Assembly (NCBI GenBank): GCA_010015675.1
Contig: ML976982.1
Location: 1,105,552-1,169,551, forward strand
From: Byssothecium circinans
Taxonomy: Eukaryota; Ascomycota; Dothideomycetes; Pleosporales; Massarinaceae
Length of the DNA stretch: 64,000 nucleotides
Direction of reading: 5' to 3'
In this document: one piece after another, positions 1 to 9,524 of the stretch
Numbering within the stretch: the first letter of the stretch is position 1
How the letters are laid out: each line of letters opens with the position of its first letter
Translations under genes and position numbers: made by a program
Notes under the pieces: generated by a model
The model's input: the letters and a program-made list of their open reading frames with translations, nothing else
Told to the model about the DNA's origin: nothing
Database searches by the model: none

Positions 1-919
1 CGAAAATACCCTCGTTGTATGGGGATTTGTATGGGTGCGGGGTATCTCGGTGGTTCGCTTACCTCAGCGCGCACGAATTATTGCGACACCTAGTGACGCA
101 GGGTAGCTAGCTTATGTAATATGACTGTGCGTTCAACGCTGCGCCTCTTGGGTAAACGACATGGCGGCCTCTTAGGCACAGAAACTCTCAGAATCTTAGC
201 CGTATTGTGAACTGCGTAAACATCTGCACCACCCGCAAACAGAGGGTATACGTGTAAATATTCTAATACGGTAGAATATAGGCTTAAAAGAGTAAGCAGC
301 GCCCCCTTTACCCCTATCTACCCGCCTTATATCGTTACCTCCTTCCCCCACCTATTATTAAAAGGATAGTAAGGGGTGAGAGTAACATTATAAGGGGTAA
401 GATAAGGGTAATGTAACGTTATTAACTGTTTCTAGCCTAGTTACTACTTAATATAGAATACTGCTACAGATTACCTCTGTTTTCAGTCTTAAAACCTAGA
501 AACATAAACTTTGTCAACTAGACCTTCGCCCAATAGCTCCGAAACTCGCGAGCAGAGGGTACAAGCTAGTGCGCGAACTGTCGCCGCGAACAGTTTGATC
601 GACAACCTGCCAAAACTGCTGTATTTTTCTAGCTGCAATCTCACATCACTTTAGAATTGCCTAAGCAACAGTAACATCATATCTGTAACTCTGTTTATGT
701 ACGTGGGATCAATCAGGGTACTAAAGAAGAGGTTAGTGTTCCGCTAAGGGGTTGTTCCGTAGAATGAGGAGGGTATGAAATGACAGTACAAAGAAATTGA
801 TGATAATCTAGCACGCGCGTCATTCTACAATATTACAAAATTCATATCAATATTCCCAATACCCCTATCCCAAAAGCCAGAAACTCCATCTTTCACACAA
901 CCTCCAACCCCATATCCGC
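1..919. other. TA-rich spacer, possible RIP-degraded DNA
   Basis: No gene is supported here. About 240-500 is visibly rich in TA dinucleotides and poor in CA, as expected of transposon DNA mutated by repeat-induced point mutation, but no transposase or terminal repeat can be recognised. The classification is inference. Confidence 0.35.
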
Positions 920-1945
920 TCAAAACTTAGCCAAAACACCCTGCGTCCACTCCCACAACTGCGCCGCCAACTTCTCATCCTTAGCCACCTTAGTCAAAGT
1001 ATCCGTTATGTCCGCGCCGACAGGATAATAAAACCCCCCGTTCTTCAGGTCCTCCTTCTTAGCCACGGCGGCACAATACACCGAGTTCCAGCAGCCCTGC
1101 TCGGGCTCGAGGAGCTTGACACCCTGTATCCAGCTCCCACCAGAGATGAGCCAGCGAGTTAAGGTAGACTGCGAACCCACCAGGTCGGTCTTGACAAGCC
1201 CCGGGTGCAGCGAGATGGAAGTGATCTCTGGATGGCGACGAGCGAGTTCGGAAGCGAAGAGGACGTTTGCGAGTTTAGCGTGTGAAGCCGCCCATCATGG
1301 TGCGGTTCATCGGGCTGTGGGCGTCGAGCTCAGCGAAGGAAATGCCGCCTGGGGGATGGGCGCTGTAGGCCATCGACGAGGTGGTTAAGACACGCACGTC
1401 GGAGTTTGGGAGCGCGGCGGTGGATAGGAGGGTTGGGAGAAGGCATTGGGTTAGCATTGCGTGGCCGAGGTGGTTTGTTGCGAATTGGATTTCGTAGCCG
1501 TCGGGGCTAAGGGTTGGGCCGACGTTCATGATTCCGGCGTTGAGTAGGAGGATGTCGAGACGCGTGTGGGTGAAGTTTGCGGTCACGCTTTCTTTAACGG
1601 ATGCCATTGATGTGAGATCCATGGGGATGGATGAGAGGGAGGCGTCCGGGTGTGTCTCGCGAATTGAGGAGATGGCTGTTTCGCCGGCTTTGCGATTACG
1701 GCCGGAGATGTAGATGGGGAGGGGTTTTGGGCGGCGAAAACTCGCGCTGAAGATGCGCCTATACCTGTGGTTCCTAGACGGTGATATATGTCAGTTTGAT
1801 TATAGGTCATTGAGGAACATACTTTGGTGTGCAAATATTAATGGGAAGGATACAACGTACCACCAGTGATGAAAATCACTTTTCCTTCGAGAGACGGAAC
1901 GTCTTTCTCAGGGTTGAAATCGGCATGTGCTTCGAAGGTCTTCAT
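920..1945 (-). pseudogene. Short-chain dehydrogenase/reductase, broken
   Basis: This is a classical short-chain dehydrogenase of the retinol-dehydrogenase-like fungal type. The start is ATG at 1945. Exon 1 (1945-1861) ends at a GTACGT donor and exon 2 begins at 1773. The joined sequence reads through the NAD(P)-binding GGTTGIG motif, and further on comes the NAG motif (LLLNAGIMNVG). Two lesions follow. Near 1725-1745 the frame changes at a run of C, as if one base were missing. Near 1290 the sequence passes from FTR directly to KLANVLF, so the family's YxxxK catalytic motif is gone and the frame shifts, consistent with a deletion of about 11 bases. The C-terminal part (920-1180) remains open in another frame. 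The enzyme cannot be made in active form unless these are assembly errors. Confidence 0.75.
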
Positions 1946-3225
1946 TTTGGAATCGGTTGTGGCGATATTATGATCAGGCGAAGAGAGTTGCTCGAATTCT
2001 GAAGGACAGGGGTGAGTAAGAAGTTGAAATGTAGAGTGCGTTCAGTAACTAAATATCTGCCACACCAAGCAGCAGCTTTCCCTCCTTATACAAAACCCTC
2101 GTGTTTACAAAATCCATGCCGGACCAAGCCAATGCAGTCGGTGCAAAGTTCGTCCTTGCCTTCACTTACTTAAGGCATAAAAGCCGACATGCTTAACTCC
2201 TCCCCAGCACGTACACAATCTTTCACCCTCCGACGAGACTACCAAGGTCCTTACCTATGCAAACCATCTGCGTCTTTCTTGTTCCTCCGCGACTCGCCGC
2301 CGGAAATGAGCGCGGTAGTCAATAGCGAGACTTCAGTAAGCAAGGCGCATAAAAATGTATACTAATCATCACTCCCGCCTCCCTGACTTTAGTAGGTAAT
2401 CTTTGTAAAGAGCGATGAGCTGAACGCTATTCAACGTTTAATGAGGTTTTGCTCATAAAACATCGCCTTGTGGCTTGGTTTCATGGTGTTCCCTCCCATG
2501 GTAATTCGTCCGGACTGCGATTTCTTAGTTGGTTATTTCTCGGTCAGAATAGGGATGGCGAGGGTTCCATGGGCGCTGAAGCTGCATAGTTCTAGATCCT
2601 AGTTGGGAAATCGAAATAGCTTAAAGAGGTATATTATTTCTCAGCACTTTATTTTCCCAAGAATCAGATAAATGTTATCATGTGTGGGAGGGGGAGCTAC
2701 TTTTACCCTTCTTTTAACTGGTTTGAAGACGCACTGCTTTGGGACATGTACTTTACAATAGGTAGACTACGTTGGAAGAGTCAAGTATTCGCCATTTTCA
2801 ATTCGCCTGAAACTGATACGGTCTGCCCTTCGTACATGTATTGATGATTCGAGCACCGATTTTTCGCTGCACACTGACGTAGATACCTCAGGCTCGAGTT
2901 GCTCAAGATGAATGCACCAACAAGACATGCGCGAAGGACTCAGGAGAAGAAAGACGCAAAACCAACTAAGTTAACGAACATGGCGTTGGATTGATCCTTC
3001 CTTCATCGATCAACTCTACTTACGTATCATCAAAACTCTGCTACCAATGCAGGCACCTGGATACAGGTAGCATCATGTGATCATGACAAGGTGCAGTTAG
3101 TTATAAAAATTGAATGATAACTACCCATCTATTGCAAGAGCCAAGTCACTGAACCATTCCCAAGCCAACGCAAAATTCGAAGCTCAGCAAAAAATTCACG
3201 ATCTTGCCAAACGCCCTCGACCTTT
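1946..3225. other. Spacer without recognisable gene
   Basis: No open frame with family-like composition, no tRNA-like B box and no long repeat was seen. The part adjoining 1945 is presumably the old promoter of the dehydrogenase relic. Confidence 0.4.
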
Positions 3226-3227
3226 CC

Positions 3228-3539
3228 ATGACCCATGTTCCATCCGAAGATACCATTTCATCCGCCTTCGCAGCGGCGACGGCGACCTTTTCCCCAAACG
3301 ACCTATCCTCAGTTCCAAGCAAGATCCTCTACCATGATGCCCCCATGCAAGCCCACATGGCACAATCCGCCATTCCGAGCAAGATATCAACACCAACACA
3401 TCTGACACCCAGGAACCCCAACGCTGAATCCCTCGCACGATCCCAAGGCCATCTCATCTATCCCACCACCACCACTACCAAAAGAAAACCCCAAACGTCC
3501 ACGCCCTCCCCCAAAACCTCACCACCTTCCCTCATCTAA
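3228..3539 (+). CDS. Small hypothetical protein (doubtful)
   Basis: An open frame of about 103 codons runs from an ATG (MTHVPSED...) to the TAA at 3537. It is rich in Ser, Thr and Pro and has an Ala-rich stretch near the start. No signal peptide, membrane segment or known motif is visible, and no splice signals are needed. I do not recognise it. The low-complexity C-terminus means it may be fortuitous; it is listed only because its N-terminal half has protein-like composition. Confidence 0.2.
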   Translation: MTHVPSEDTISSAFAAATATFSPNDLSSVPSKILYHDAPMQAHMAQSAIPSKISTPTHLTPRNPNAESLARSQGHLIYPTTTTTKRKPQTSTPSPKTSPPSLI

Positions 3540-4537
3540 GAAAACGAGGATACAGCGAATAGTGAGACGTATGGATTTGATACATCCGTTTCCGTGCCAC
3601 AAGCCGAGGGAGACTGAGGGGTCCTGCCCGATATACTGTGATCCTGGGGGCGCCGAGTTCCGTCCTCCCTTCTTCTCCCCCTTTTCCCCCTCCTCCGCCA
3701 CTTTTATTCCACCGCCAACAGCCAAAGGGGGGAGAAGAAAATTGCCCTCCCCCCCACCACGCACACACACACTCCAAAGTCCCAAACCTCCAACAAAAGC
3801 GCCTTCCGCTCTAACACATGCTACATGCTGGGAATTATACCAAGACTTCAAGTCCGACGGCTGCGCGACGCGCGGGCTCAGGTCTCAGGGCTGTTTGTCT
3901 GCGGGGGACCAATCTACCCAGCCAACCCGTAGTTAGTGCAAGTACGGGATTAGGGGGGTGAGCGAGCGAGGGGCTTGCGCGGCAATGGGCGTGGTTCCCA
4001 TGGTGCGGGCGTGTGGCGTGTGGCGTGTGGCGTGTGGCGTGGGGAGTTGAAGTTGAGTTGATAGAGCGAGGCGACAGGTCCAATCGAATCGAATCAGTCT
4101 CGGTGGCGGGAGAGTAGGGGAGGAGTGAGGGTGAGACTTTTCTCTTTTTGAAGTGGTGGAGTGAGGTGGGGTGAATTGTTTTGAGGTGGTGGTGTCACTG
4201 GTGTGGACGCGAGGACGGGAGGAATGGAGGAGTAGGAAGGTGGAGGAAAGTGAGAGTGATGGAATAATGTCAGGAGGAGGAGAGGAGGAGAAGATAGCAA
4301 GATTGGATAGTAGTCAATGTCATTTCAGTTTTTATCATATTCGTACGAATAGAATGATAGTAGTAGCTTGGACGTACGAGGTCGTTTCCCAACGTCTAGT
4401 CCAATAACTGGTCATCATCCCCAAGAAAACCTTTACCCCATGCACACGCCAGACCCCATCCAAAGTTGAAGCCCATACCCACATAGGTATAATCCCAGCA
4501 CAGCTACTGCAATGCTTCCAGCAAACGGCAATCTATA
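3540..4537. other. Low-complexity spacer with short tandem repeats
   Basis: Pyrimidine- or purine-rich on long stretches, with overlapping open frames on both strands that look like composition artefacts. It includes a GTGTGGC repeat at 4011-4040 and ends in the probable 3' UTR of the decapping gene. Confidence 0.4.
4011..4040. repeat. Heptamer tandem repeat (GTGTGGC)n
   Basis: Four consecutive copies of gtgtggc are directly visible. It lies in noncoding DNA and is probably slippage-prone. Confidence 0.8.
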
Positions 4538-7500
4538 CTACCGACCCTTCTTCGCAAAGTCATTCAAGAACCCAAGCAAGAAGGTCTTGTCAACGGGGCT
4601 CTTCCCCTCATCCTTCGCCTTGCCCTTATCCAAGCCCGATTCCAACAGTCCATTGGGCGCCGGGGGAATATGAGCTTCAAGCCCAAAGCCATTCTTCTGC
4701 CCTTGAGAGATGGCCGTAGCCGGATGACTCGTCGGTGCCGTTCCAGATGGTGGGATGACCACGCTAGGTGGGAACGAATCTCCAATGCTCGATATCCTAC
4801 TCCTAGAAGCGAAATTCGCCGGGCTTCCGGTCTGGCTTCCCGTCGGGAGCGGGCTAACAGGGCTAATGACGCCAGACATGAGGTTCTTGGGGGTGGGTGG
4901 CTGAGCTACACGCGCAGGTGGAATCGGTGAAGCTGGTGCCAAGGGTGGTTGCGACGGTTTACTAAAAAGCGAGAGTAGTGCGCTCTTTTGATCACTGGGT
5001 AGTGTGTCGCGGCGGTCAAGCGATGATTGGGCAGGCGGTGGTGGCGGCATCTGCGCGGGTGGAGTCGGTGCGATTGGGGGCGATGTCGGATTCTTGAATA
5101 GACCAAGCAAGTCTTGAGCATGAGTTTTTGATTTCTGTTCCGCCGGTTGCGTGACCTGCGGACGCGGCGACGTAATAGGTGCAGCAACAGGTGGTGGAGA
5201 AGCCTGGCTCTTGAACAGACCCAGCAAACCTTGCGCGTGTGCGGTCGGGGCTGGGGCAGGTATGGGAGCTTCAGTAGGAAATTGGGCAGCTGGTTGCTGG
5301 GGACGTTTGAGAATCTGAGGCTTGAAGGCTGAGACTGCCGTAGGCACCGCAGTTTGCGGATCCATTTGCGGACTGGGCCTGTTGACGGGGCGGGCCGCTG
5401 ATCCCTTTGGCGTATGCGCACGCTTTAATATCTGTTGCGGCACAAACATCTTCTGCTCAACTTTAGGCTGCGCTGGAGAAGGTCCACGTGAATGTCCGTT
5501 GAGCGAGGGATGAGAGTTCTTCTTCATCGTATCGAAGTCTGGCGCATTGACAGGTCCATGAACTGTAGCGGACGTATTCCCTGGTTTGTTGTGTTGTGAG
5601 GTTTGAATATTCATAATGGGCTTCGCGCTCATATCAGGCATTGGAGGCGCGGCTGCCTTGGGTCCAGCTCTGTTTCTGATATCACCAGGTGTCGTAGGTA
5701 AAGCCGAGAGCTCGGCTGGTTCTTCAAGCCGCTTCTGAGGCTCGGGTGTGGCCGCAGTAATTGAGGGTGAGCTGAAGAGTCTCAGAAGCGTATTCTGATG
5801 CGTACTTCTCGGCTTTGGTTGGGCAGTCTGGAAGTTCTCGACGGGTGGAGGCGATTGGAACGCAGGAGGACTGGGCGCATACGGATTGGCGCTGTGCGTA
5901 CCAGGTGAGGAGATGAATGACTCTGAGGGCCGATGCATAGCCGGTACCCGCTGCATCTTCGGCGTTGCCTGTGAGCTCTGTACTAGTTCTCGTGGGGTCT
6001 GAGGGGACTCAATGGCAGGCTTCTCGTTCATCTTGAATGCGTTCAGTAGACCCAGCGTATGCGTCGTGAGCTTCGGCGGGGGCAGTTTCGAAGCTGGAGG
6101 CACGGCCGGGCCGCGTTGGTTTTGAAATCCCCGTTGGCTTTGGAATGAGGGCTGTTGTGCAAACTGCGGAGGAACCGGTTGATACGGTTGCTGCGGCTGT
6201 TGGACAAACGGCTGCTGGGGGTTCGGTGGGTGCGGAGGAAAGTGCTGGTGCTGATTTTGCGGCTGGGGAAAGAACTGATGAGGCGCCTGCGGAAAGCCAT
6301 TGTGCAGCTGTGGAGAATTATGAGAGTTGTGTTGGCCATGGAATTGAGGTCCTTGGTGTTGATGAAACGGAAAGTTTGGTGGCGGGGGCATATGTTCGAG
6401 ATGCGGCGGTCGAGGGTGATGCTGCCCATGTGGACTCTGAGGCATTTGAGGGGTAGCGAGGATTTGATCAAAGGGTGTTCTGGGAAGTGCATTCAGATGT
6501 GGAGGCAGATTGTTGCCCTGCAGGAAATCAAACATGCCATTGGCGGGCAGACCCGACCCCATGGACTGCGTCTCAGACAAAGGGGTTTGGGATGAGAAAC
6601 CGCTGCCAACACTGAGCAGTCGCTTGAGTTCAGCTGCCGGATCAACAGTGGGTTCCGCTTGGACTTCTGGTAACGCATCGCTTCCGCGGTGATTCCTTCC
6701 CAAATTTGCAATGAGTTCGGAGAAGTTCGCGCTCTCAAGGTTGTGCTCGGGCAACGGCGCCTCGTCTGCGGTAGTGTCTCCTACATCAACTTCCAGTTCA
6801 GTATCCGTAATACCAGCAGCCACGGGCTGGACCAGTGGGACACCAGCCTTGTTTCTCTGCTTTTCGAGTTGTCTCTGCCTCTTGATCCAGCCCTTGAGCG
6901 GGCCCACAAACGGCGTGACCATGTAGAAACTATTGTCCTTGACCAAGTCATGGCCGTTGCCTTGCTGGACCTGGTTCTTGCGTCTGAGTATGGGCAGGTC
7001 ACCGAGCTTGTACCAGTCGATTTTGGAGATTTCCTTCCTTGTCCGCGGTTCGAAAAAGGTGTCCATGGGCACGCCGCGAAAGATGTACAGCTTCAAGCTC
7101 TGCTCGCGCATCGTGACCTCGATCGCCTTCATCTCTTCCTCTGGCTTTACCAGGCCCACTGCTCTCAGATCCAGCCCCGTCTCCTCGTAGACCTCTCTTA
7201 CGGCGCAGTCCAAGTCCAACTCGTCCTTGTTGATCTTTCCGCGCGGGAAACTCCATTTTGCGCCCTTCTTCCAGCCCTTGACCAATACCGCGTGTGTCAT
7301 GTCCTGATTCAGCATGATGGCTCCTCGCACCGGCACCCTAGTCTTGTACTGCAGAAACTGCTCGTACGCGCCCTCACGGTGGGCTTCGGTAAAGTTCGCA
7401 AACAGTGGACAGTGCTGGAACATGCGCTGTGAGAAGACGCGCAGGTTCATGGACGGCAGGGCGGGGTCGAGCGGACGGATGAAGTCTTCGTAGAACCATT

Positions 7501-7621
7501 GTGCCTCTTCGATTTGGAAGCAGATGCGCTCCACAGACTGTAGTTCTTCGTGGGGGAGGTTGACGATGAAGCGCACGCAGAGATCGTCAAGCCAGTCGAG
7601 TAGCTTCTGGTTGGGTGTCAT
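4538..7621 (-). CDS. DCP2: mRNA-decapping enzyme Dcp2
   Basis: Catalytic subunit of the cytoplasmic decapping complex, which removes the m7G cap and commits mRNA to 5'-3' decay in P-bodies. The single exon encodes 1,027 aa. The N-terminal Dcp1-binding regulatory domain (about 1-95, with LDDLCVRFIVNLP and WFYEDFIRP) is followed by the Nudix domain. The Nudix box spans residues 128-150 (G128 KINKDE ... REVYEETGL) with the catalytic glutamates intact, and box B includes the TRKEISKIDW segment. The long C-terminal tail is Pro/Gln-rich and disordered. It carries repeated Leu-rich short motifs (LGLLNAFK, LLRLF, LLGLFK, LLGLFK, LLSLF and a terminal LLGFLNDF). These resemble the helical leucine-rich motifs that bind Edc3 or Pat1 in yeasts. 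The gene is divergent from the DUF4112 gene at 8392. Confidence 0.97.
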   Translation of the reverse strand: MTPNQKLLDWLDDLCVRFIVNLPHEELQSVERICFQIEEAQWFYEDFIRPLDPALPSMNLRVFSQRMFQHCPLFANFTEAHREGAYEQFLQYKTRVPVRGAIMLNQDMTHAVLVKGWKKGAKWSFPRGKINKDELDLDCAVREVYEETGLDLRAVGLVKPEEEMKAIEVTMREQSLKLYIFRGVPMDTFFEPRTRKEISKIDWYKLGDLPILRRKNQVQQGNGHDLVKDNSFYMVTPFVGPLKGWIKRQRQLEKQRNKAGVPLVQPVAAGITDTELEVDVGDTTADEAPLPEHNLESANFSELIANLGRNHRGSDALPEVQAEPTVDPAAELKRLLSVGSGFSSQTPLSETQSMGSGLPANGMFDFLQGNNLPPHLNALPRTPFDQILATPQMPQSPHGQHHPRPPHLEHMPPPPNFPFHQHQGPQFHGQHNSHNSPQLHNGFPQAPHQFFPQPQNQHQHFPPHPPNPQQPFVQQPQQPYQPVPPQFAQQPSFQSQRGFQNQRGPAVPPASKLPPPKLTTHTLGLLNAFKMNEKPAIESPQTPRELVQSSQATPKMQRVPAMHRPSESFISSPGTHSANPYAPSPPAFQSPPPVENFQTAQPKPRSTHQNTLLRLFSSPSITAATPEPQKRLEEPAELSALPTTPGDIRNRAGPKAAAPPMPDMSAKPIMNIQTSQHNKPGNTSATVHGPVNAPDFDTMKKNSHPSLNGHSRGPSPAQPKVEQKMFVPQQILKRAHTPKGSAARPVNRPSPQMDPQTAVPTAVSAFKPQILKRPQQPAAQFPTEAPIPAPAPTAHAQGLLGLFKSQASPPPVAAPITSPRPQVTQPAEQKSKTHAQDLLGLFKNPTSPPIAPTPPAQMPPPPPAQSSLDRRDTLPSDQKSALLSLFSKPSQPPLAPASPIPPARVAQPPTPKNLMSGVISPVSPLPTGSQTGSPANFASRSRISSIGDSFPPSVVIPPSGTAPTSHPATAISQGQKNGFGLEAHIPPAPNGLLESGLDKGKAKDEGKSPVDKTFLLGFLNDFAKKGR

Positions 7622-8391
7622 GGTGATAGGGCGGGCGGGTGTCTGGCAGCATGCCGCGGGCAGCTAGACGGCGCGGAAGCTGGTGGTGGTGCGCGTCGGC
7701 GGGGCGTGAGGTAACGAGAGTGGCTCGCCGGCGGGGTCTAGAATCGTGCTGATCGCTATTAGTTGTGCACAGCCGCGTGCAAAGAATGGCAAAGAATGGG
7801 GCACGTGGTGTGGTGTTTTTTGGGCAAAAAGAGTTGATGGCGTGGATGGGTAGTGAGGTTGGTGGAGAGCTCTTAGCCCAAGTGTCGGCCAACGCGGCAT
7901 CACTCGCATAATCGCAGTGCTGCGCCACATGTGGCGGGTGGCAGTCTAGTCCCAAGTGGGATGCGGCCATGAATATGACGTCCCATCTAACGAAAAAGAT
8001 CCTGATCAGGGCACGACACGGCAAGACGTTTGGTCGCTGCCAACTCACCGCTGTCCCAATACTTAAGCGCCCTGTTTTCTTTTCTTGTCTTTATCTGCCC
8101 GCTTTCCACTGTAAATATTTGCACATACGCAATTGATTGATCCCTCTTCTTGCCTATACATAGCGAAGCGCCTGCCAGAGCTGTTTCAGACCGAAGGCCT
8201 GCTGTCCAACCACACCTTTGGCGCCCATCGAGACAGCCGCGCAACACCACGACCCACCGAGCCCTGTTTGAAGAGAGATACTTATAAGGCCGTATATTTG
8301 GGACCTCCTGCGACTCTACGGCACAGCAGAGCTTACTTTTTACTTTATTTTCCCTTGTCGAAAATCAGGAGACCAATCACACGCCGCCATC
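7622..8391. promoter_or_regulatory. Divergent promoter region, DCP2 and DUF4112 gene
   Basis: The 770-bp interval between two divergently transcribed genes must hold both promoters and 5' UTRs. Small open frames inside it lack protein-like features. A pyrimidine-rich stretch precedes the ATG at 8392. No specific factor site is claimed. Confidence 0.5.
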
Positions 8392-9230
8392 ATGACGACT
8401 GCCGTGGCCAAGTACGCGGCGAAGAAGATGTTGAGTAGTGAGATGAACAAGTACAGAAGCAAGAAGCCCGAAGGCCCATATGTGAGTCTGACTTGTTCAC
8501 CAGCCATTAGCCGTCCATATACTCATACCCACCGCAGGACCCGTACTACGAAAAAATCCGCGATCCTCGCAACCCTGACAAGAAGAAAAGAGTTAAGAAG
8601 CAAATCCCCGCCTATATCCCTTCCCACGATGCCGACGTTCTTGCGCGCGCCCGGAAAACCGCATACCGCCTTGACTTTGCGCTCTTCAACTTCATGGGTC
8701 AGCGCTTCGGCTGGTCATCTGTCATCGGCCTCGTGCCAGTTGTCGGTGACTTCGCCGACGGCTTCCTTGCTGCCCTCCTCATAATTCGCATGCGACAAGT
8801 CACCGACGGGCTCCCCGGCAAAGTACAATGCAGGATGATATTCAACCTGATCATCGACCTCCTCATCGGATTTGTTCCCTTCGTGGGCGACCTTGCGGAT
8901 GCTTACCTCAAGTGCAATGGCAGGAACGTGCGGCTACTGGAGAAACATCTGGACAAGAAGTACAAGCCAAAGAGGTTGACATTGGAGGAGAAGGATATGA
9001 AGTATCCTCCGAATCCGGCGACGGCGTACGAAGACTTCTCAGACGAAGAGGTCGAACGTCGTGAGACTTTCGACGATCGCCATGATAATGTTCGCCGCCC
9101 TACTCGTGCGTATTCTGGTCGGAGGGAGCGCCCTGTCGACGAGGAGATGGGCATCCCACGTCATGATACGCATCGTTCGCAGAGGGACAAGCCGAGTCGC
9201 CACGGCACGAAGAGCAGTCGGCGCCACTAG
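8392..9230 (+). CDS. DUF4112 domain protein
   Basis: Two exons (8392-8481 and 8538-9230) joined by a 56-nt intron with a GTGAGT donor and CAG acceptor give a 260-aa protein. The core (about 60-155) is the DUF4112 fold, with two hydrophobic segments each ending in a PVVGDFAD or PFVGDLAD signature. That repeated Gly-Asp-Ala/Phe-Asp motif is typical of the family, which occurs in fungi and bacteria with unknown function. The C-terminal third is charged and rich in Arg, Asp and His, probably disordered. The start is fixed by the conserved-looking N-terminus and an in-frame splice. Probably a small membrane-associated protein. Confidence 0.85.
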
Positions 9231-9524
9231 GCCGGTGCGAGCCTCACTTCTTCGCTTTTGCTTTTCCTTTCCTTTCGTGTTCTGGCTCGGTCTCGTTGAG
9301 TAAGAGGTGGAGGATATCCGCTGGCGCTTTCCGACTCGCTCTTTCAAGACCACTTAAAATCCCTTTGTAATACATAGCATATCGCATCCCGGCAGAAATA
9401 ACCTTTCCCTTCATTTAGCGCAATCAGTACATAGACTTGAGCGCATAATCCAACCACGATATATCGCAAATCACCCCTATTCAATTGCATGTTGCGCCAC
9501 TTATCTATCTCTTAAATTCCTGCT

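Noticed and set aside
3519..3936. Overlapping open frames on both strands
   Set aside because: They arise from a pyrimidine-rich low-complexity tract; products are runs of Pro/Ser or Gly/Lys without features.
6689..7432. Plus-strand open frame of 247 codons
   Set aside because: Antisense to the Nudix domain of DCP2 and without any recognisable motif.
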